This document shows, one piece after another, positions 60,557 to 62,210 of a stretch of DNA of 62,210 nt (position 1 is its first letter; each line of letters begins with the position of its first letter). The position numbers and the translations under genes were made by a program. Below the pieces are notes generated by a model. The model ran no database searches and was not told where the DNA came from. It saw only the letters and a program-made list of their open reading frames with translations. Origin of the DNA: Chitinophaga pinensis (GTDB lineage Bacteria; Bacteroidota; Bacteroidia; Chitinophagales; Chitinophagaceae); the NCBI GenBank assembly GCA_945865295.1, contig CAMBDE010000003.1, positions 1 to 62,210 on the forward strand, written 5' to 3'.

Positions 60557-62080
60557 TTATGCTTGAATTAAAACCGTTCCTGTCATCTCTTTTGGAATGG
60601 GTAATTCCATCATCTGTAATATAGTGGGTGCAAGATCGCCTAATTTGCCTGACTGTATGCTGCCTTTCCAATTTTTATCAATGATAAAGAAAGGGACTAG
60701 ATTCAATGAATGGGCTGTGTTTGGGCTGCCATCTTCGTTCATCATATAATCTGCATTGCCATGATCCGCTGTTAAGAAAATGGTATACCCATGTTCTAAA
60801 CCTGTAGTGACCACTTTTTCGACACAGGCATCTACCGTTTCAACTGCTTTTACAACAGCACTAAAAACGCCTGTATGGCCTACCATATCTGCATTGGCGT
60901 AATTAAGACAAATAAAGTCAGGGTTGCCAGCTTTGATTTCGGGTAAGATTTTATCTGTTAATTCAGCGGCACTCATTTCTGGTTGTAAGTCATAAGTGGC
61001 CACTTTAGGGGACGCCGCCATGATTCTTGTTTCGCCTTCAAAAGGTTGCTCGCGTCCGCCGCTAAAAAAGAAAGTTACATGGGGATACTTTTCTGTTTCG
61101 GCAATACGAATTTGTTTTTTATTATTTTTTGCCAATACTTCTCCCAATGTATTGATTAAATTATCGTTTTCAAATACGACGTGCACATGTTTAAATGTCT
61201 CGTCATATTTGGTCATCGTTGTATAATGCAAGTTCAATGCGTGCATATCAAATTCAGGAAAATCTTTTTGTGTCAAGACTTCAGTAATTTCTCTGCATCG
61301 ATCTGTTCTAAAATTAAAACAAATGACAGCGTCTCCATCTTGAATGGTTGCGATAGGCTGTCCATTTTCTGTAAGCACTGTTGGTAAAATAAATTCGTCT
61401 GTGGTGTCTTTGGCATAGTTTTCTTGAATGGCTTCAAGTGCACTGCTAGCATTACTTCCAGTCCCTTTCACCAGGGCATTGTAGGCCAATTGAACACGCT
61501 CCCAACGCTTATCTCTATCCATGGCATAATACCTACCACTTACGCTCGCTATTTTTCCAACAGATTTTTTTAAATGTGTTTCTAAGGATTCTATATAGCA
61601 TTGTCCACTCTTTGGATCTGTATCACGACCATCGGTGAATGCATGAATAAAGACATTGCTCAAACCTTCTGCTTTGCATACATCACATAATGCTTTTAAA
61701 TGTGTTGTGTGTGCATGTACGCCACCATCACTTACTAAACCAATTAAATGCAAAGGCTTATTATTTTCCTTCGCATAACGGATAGACTGAAGCAGTGTGG
61801 GATGACTTGCAAATTCACCAGTATTAATGGCGACATTAATTCTTTGCAATTCTTGGTAGACAATTCGGCCCGCACCTAAATTCAAATGACCTACTTCACT
61901 ATTACCCATCTGCCCATCTGGCAAACCAACTTCTTCTCCACAAGTGACTAAAGTAGTATTTGGGTATCGCTGATAGAGACTAGTAACAAAAGGCACATGC
62001 GCATGTTGAATTGCGTCTGCCTTTGATACCTGGCCCAATCCCCATCCATCCATGATCACTAATATTACCTTTTTTGACAT
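60557..62080 (-). CDS. gpmI: 2,3-bisphosphoglycerate-independent phosphoglycerate mutase
   Basis: A 507-residue glycolytic enzyme interconverting 3- and 2-phosphoglycerate. The alkaline-phosphatase-like domain has VILVIMDGWGLG (metal Asp near 11) and the phospho-serine motif MGNSEVGHLNLGAG near 61-74; the inserted phosphotransferase domain includes HAFTDGRDTDP near 145; C-terminal metal ligands are in NYANADMVGHTG and FLTADHGNAD near 440. All needed residues are present. First gene of gpmI-engB-ABC on the minus strand. Confidence 0.96.
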   Translation of the reverse strand: MSKKVILVIMDGWGLGQVSKADAIQHAHVPFVTSLYQRYPNTTLVTCGEEVGLPDGQMGNSEVGHLNLGAGRIVYQELQRINVAINTGEFASHPTLLQSIRYAKENNKPLHLIGLVSDGGVHAHTTHLKALCDVCKAEGLSNVFIHAFTDGRDTDPKSGQCYIESLETHLKKSVGKIASVSGRYYAMDRDKRWERVQLAYNALVKGTGSNASSALEAIQENYAKDTTDEFILPTVLTENGQPIATIQDGDAVICFNFRTDRCREITEVLTQKDFPEFDMHALNLHYTTMTKYDETFKHVHVVFENDNLINTLGEVLAKNNKKQIRIAETEKYPHVTFFFSGGREQPFEGETRIMAASPKVATYDLQPEMSAAELTDKILPEIKAGNPDFICLNYANADMVGHTGVFSAVVKAVETVDACVEKVVTTGLEHGYTIFLTADHGNADYMMNEDGSPNTAHSLNLVPFFIIDKNWKGSIQSGKLGDLAPTILQMMELPIPKEMTGTVLIQA

Positions 62081-62186
62081 ATTCTTTAACTTTGTATAGG
62101 GTTGCCTATAATTTGTTTATTTTTATATCGCAAAGTTTCAAAATACTAGGCACATTACAAACTTTATCCTACTATAATAGACAAAA

Positions 62187-62210
62187 ATGAAGTTAATATC
62201 CAAAATACTA
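62187..62210 (+). CDS. Possible start of a rightward gene cut by the window end
   Basis: ATG at 62187 begins MKLISKIL, which looks like the first residues of a signal peptide, and the frame is open to the window edge. Only eight codons are visible, so this is a weak call. The preceding 106 bases up to gpmI are AT-rich and would hold divergent promoters, but I find no exact TAnnTTTG there. Confidence 0.3.

Noticed and set aside
1..62210. Search for CRISPR arrays, insertion sequences, prophage or integrase genes
   Set aside because: No regularly spaced short repeats, transposase or phage-type genes were seen; gene content is housekeeping throughout.

Overview
This 62.2 kb window is ordinary, gene-dense chromosome (about 52 protein genes, one tRNA, roughly 37-40% GC by eye) from a member of the Bacteroidota, most likely a Chitinophagaceae-type freshwater or soil bacterium; the genus is a guess. 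Reasons: the gliding/type IX secretion set gldKLMN plus porT, the bacillithiol gene bshA, several TonB-dependent receptors, genes without clear Shine-Dalgarno sites, and promoter boxes of the Bacteroidota form TAnnTTTG. I see no prophage, insertion sequence, integron or CRISPR array.

Layout. 1-2.2 kb: the 3' end of an isocitrate dehydrogenase and pyruvate dehydrogenase E2. 2.2-2.7 kb: a Lys/Ala-repeat histone-like protein. 3.2-8.9 kb: a tight leftward operon ubiE-porT-dihydroorotase-MutS-like-yifB. 9-14.3 kb: rsgA, gamma-carbonic anhydrase, class III aminotransferase, bshA and an M28 peptidase, then a gene-free stretch with an 87-bp-period tandem repeat. 14.6-17.7 kb: a stand-alone C-terminal half of carB, then umuC and umuD. 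17.8-22.6 kb: Rieske oxygenase, exported SAM-hydrolase-like protein, TonB receptor. 22.7-26 kb: an AmgK-like kinase fused to a RapZ C-terminal domain, a MurU-like nucleotidyltransferase, and a convergent HGSNAT-like membrane acetyltransferase, together looking like amino-sugar/cell-wall recycling. 26.1-28.7 kb: dTDP-sugar genes rfbB-rfbC-rfbA.

28.7-34.4 kb is the most interesting region: a CarH/LitR-type B12-binding MerR regulator, a promoter overlaid by a 36-bp palindrome and followed by a second inverted repeat, then an ECF sigma factor with crtI, crtB, crtZ and crtY. This reads as a B12-dependent, probably light-responsive switch for zeaxanthin-type carotenoid synthesis. A tRNA-Arg(CCG) follows. 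35-40.4 kb holds a haem-type TonB receptor, MarC and a BtuB-type receptor behind a cobalamin riboswitch, which could supply the B12 the regulator needs. 40.5-45.9 kb: amino-acid permease, a TolC/HlyD efflux pair behind a palindromic operator, and gpsA. 45.8-51 kb: hemW, DUF4271, hemD and a DUF255 thioredoxin-like protein. 51-55.7 kb: gldK-gldL-gldM-gldN, the T9SS motor/core. 55.8-62.1 kb: uvrC, a DUF2721 protein, an ABC exporter, engB and gpmI.

The observations I would follow first are: the B12 regulator/ECF/crt locus and its twin operators; a UmuD whose catalytic Ser and Lys are both replaced (Ala67, Arg104); the AmgK-RapZ-C fusion; the split carB; the structured tandem repeat at 14.3-14.5 kb; and several TAnnTTTG boxes exactly 4 nt before ATG, which predict leaderless mRNAs. 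Start codons were often moved downstream of the longest open frame, as stated per gene. All family assignments rest on motif recognition from the sequence, without database searches.
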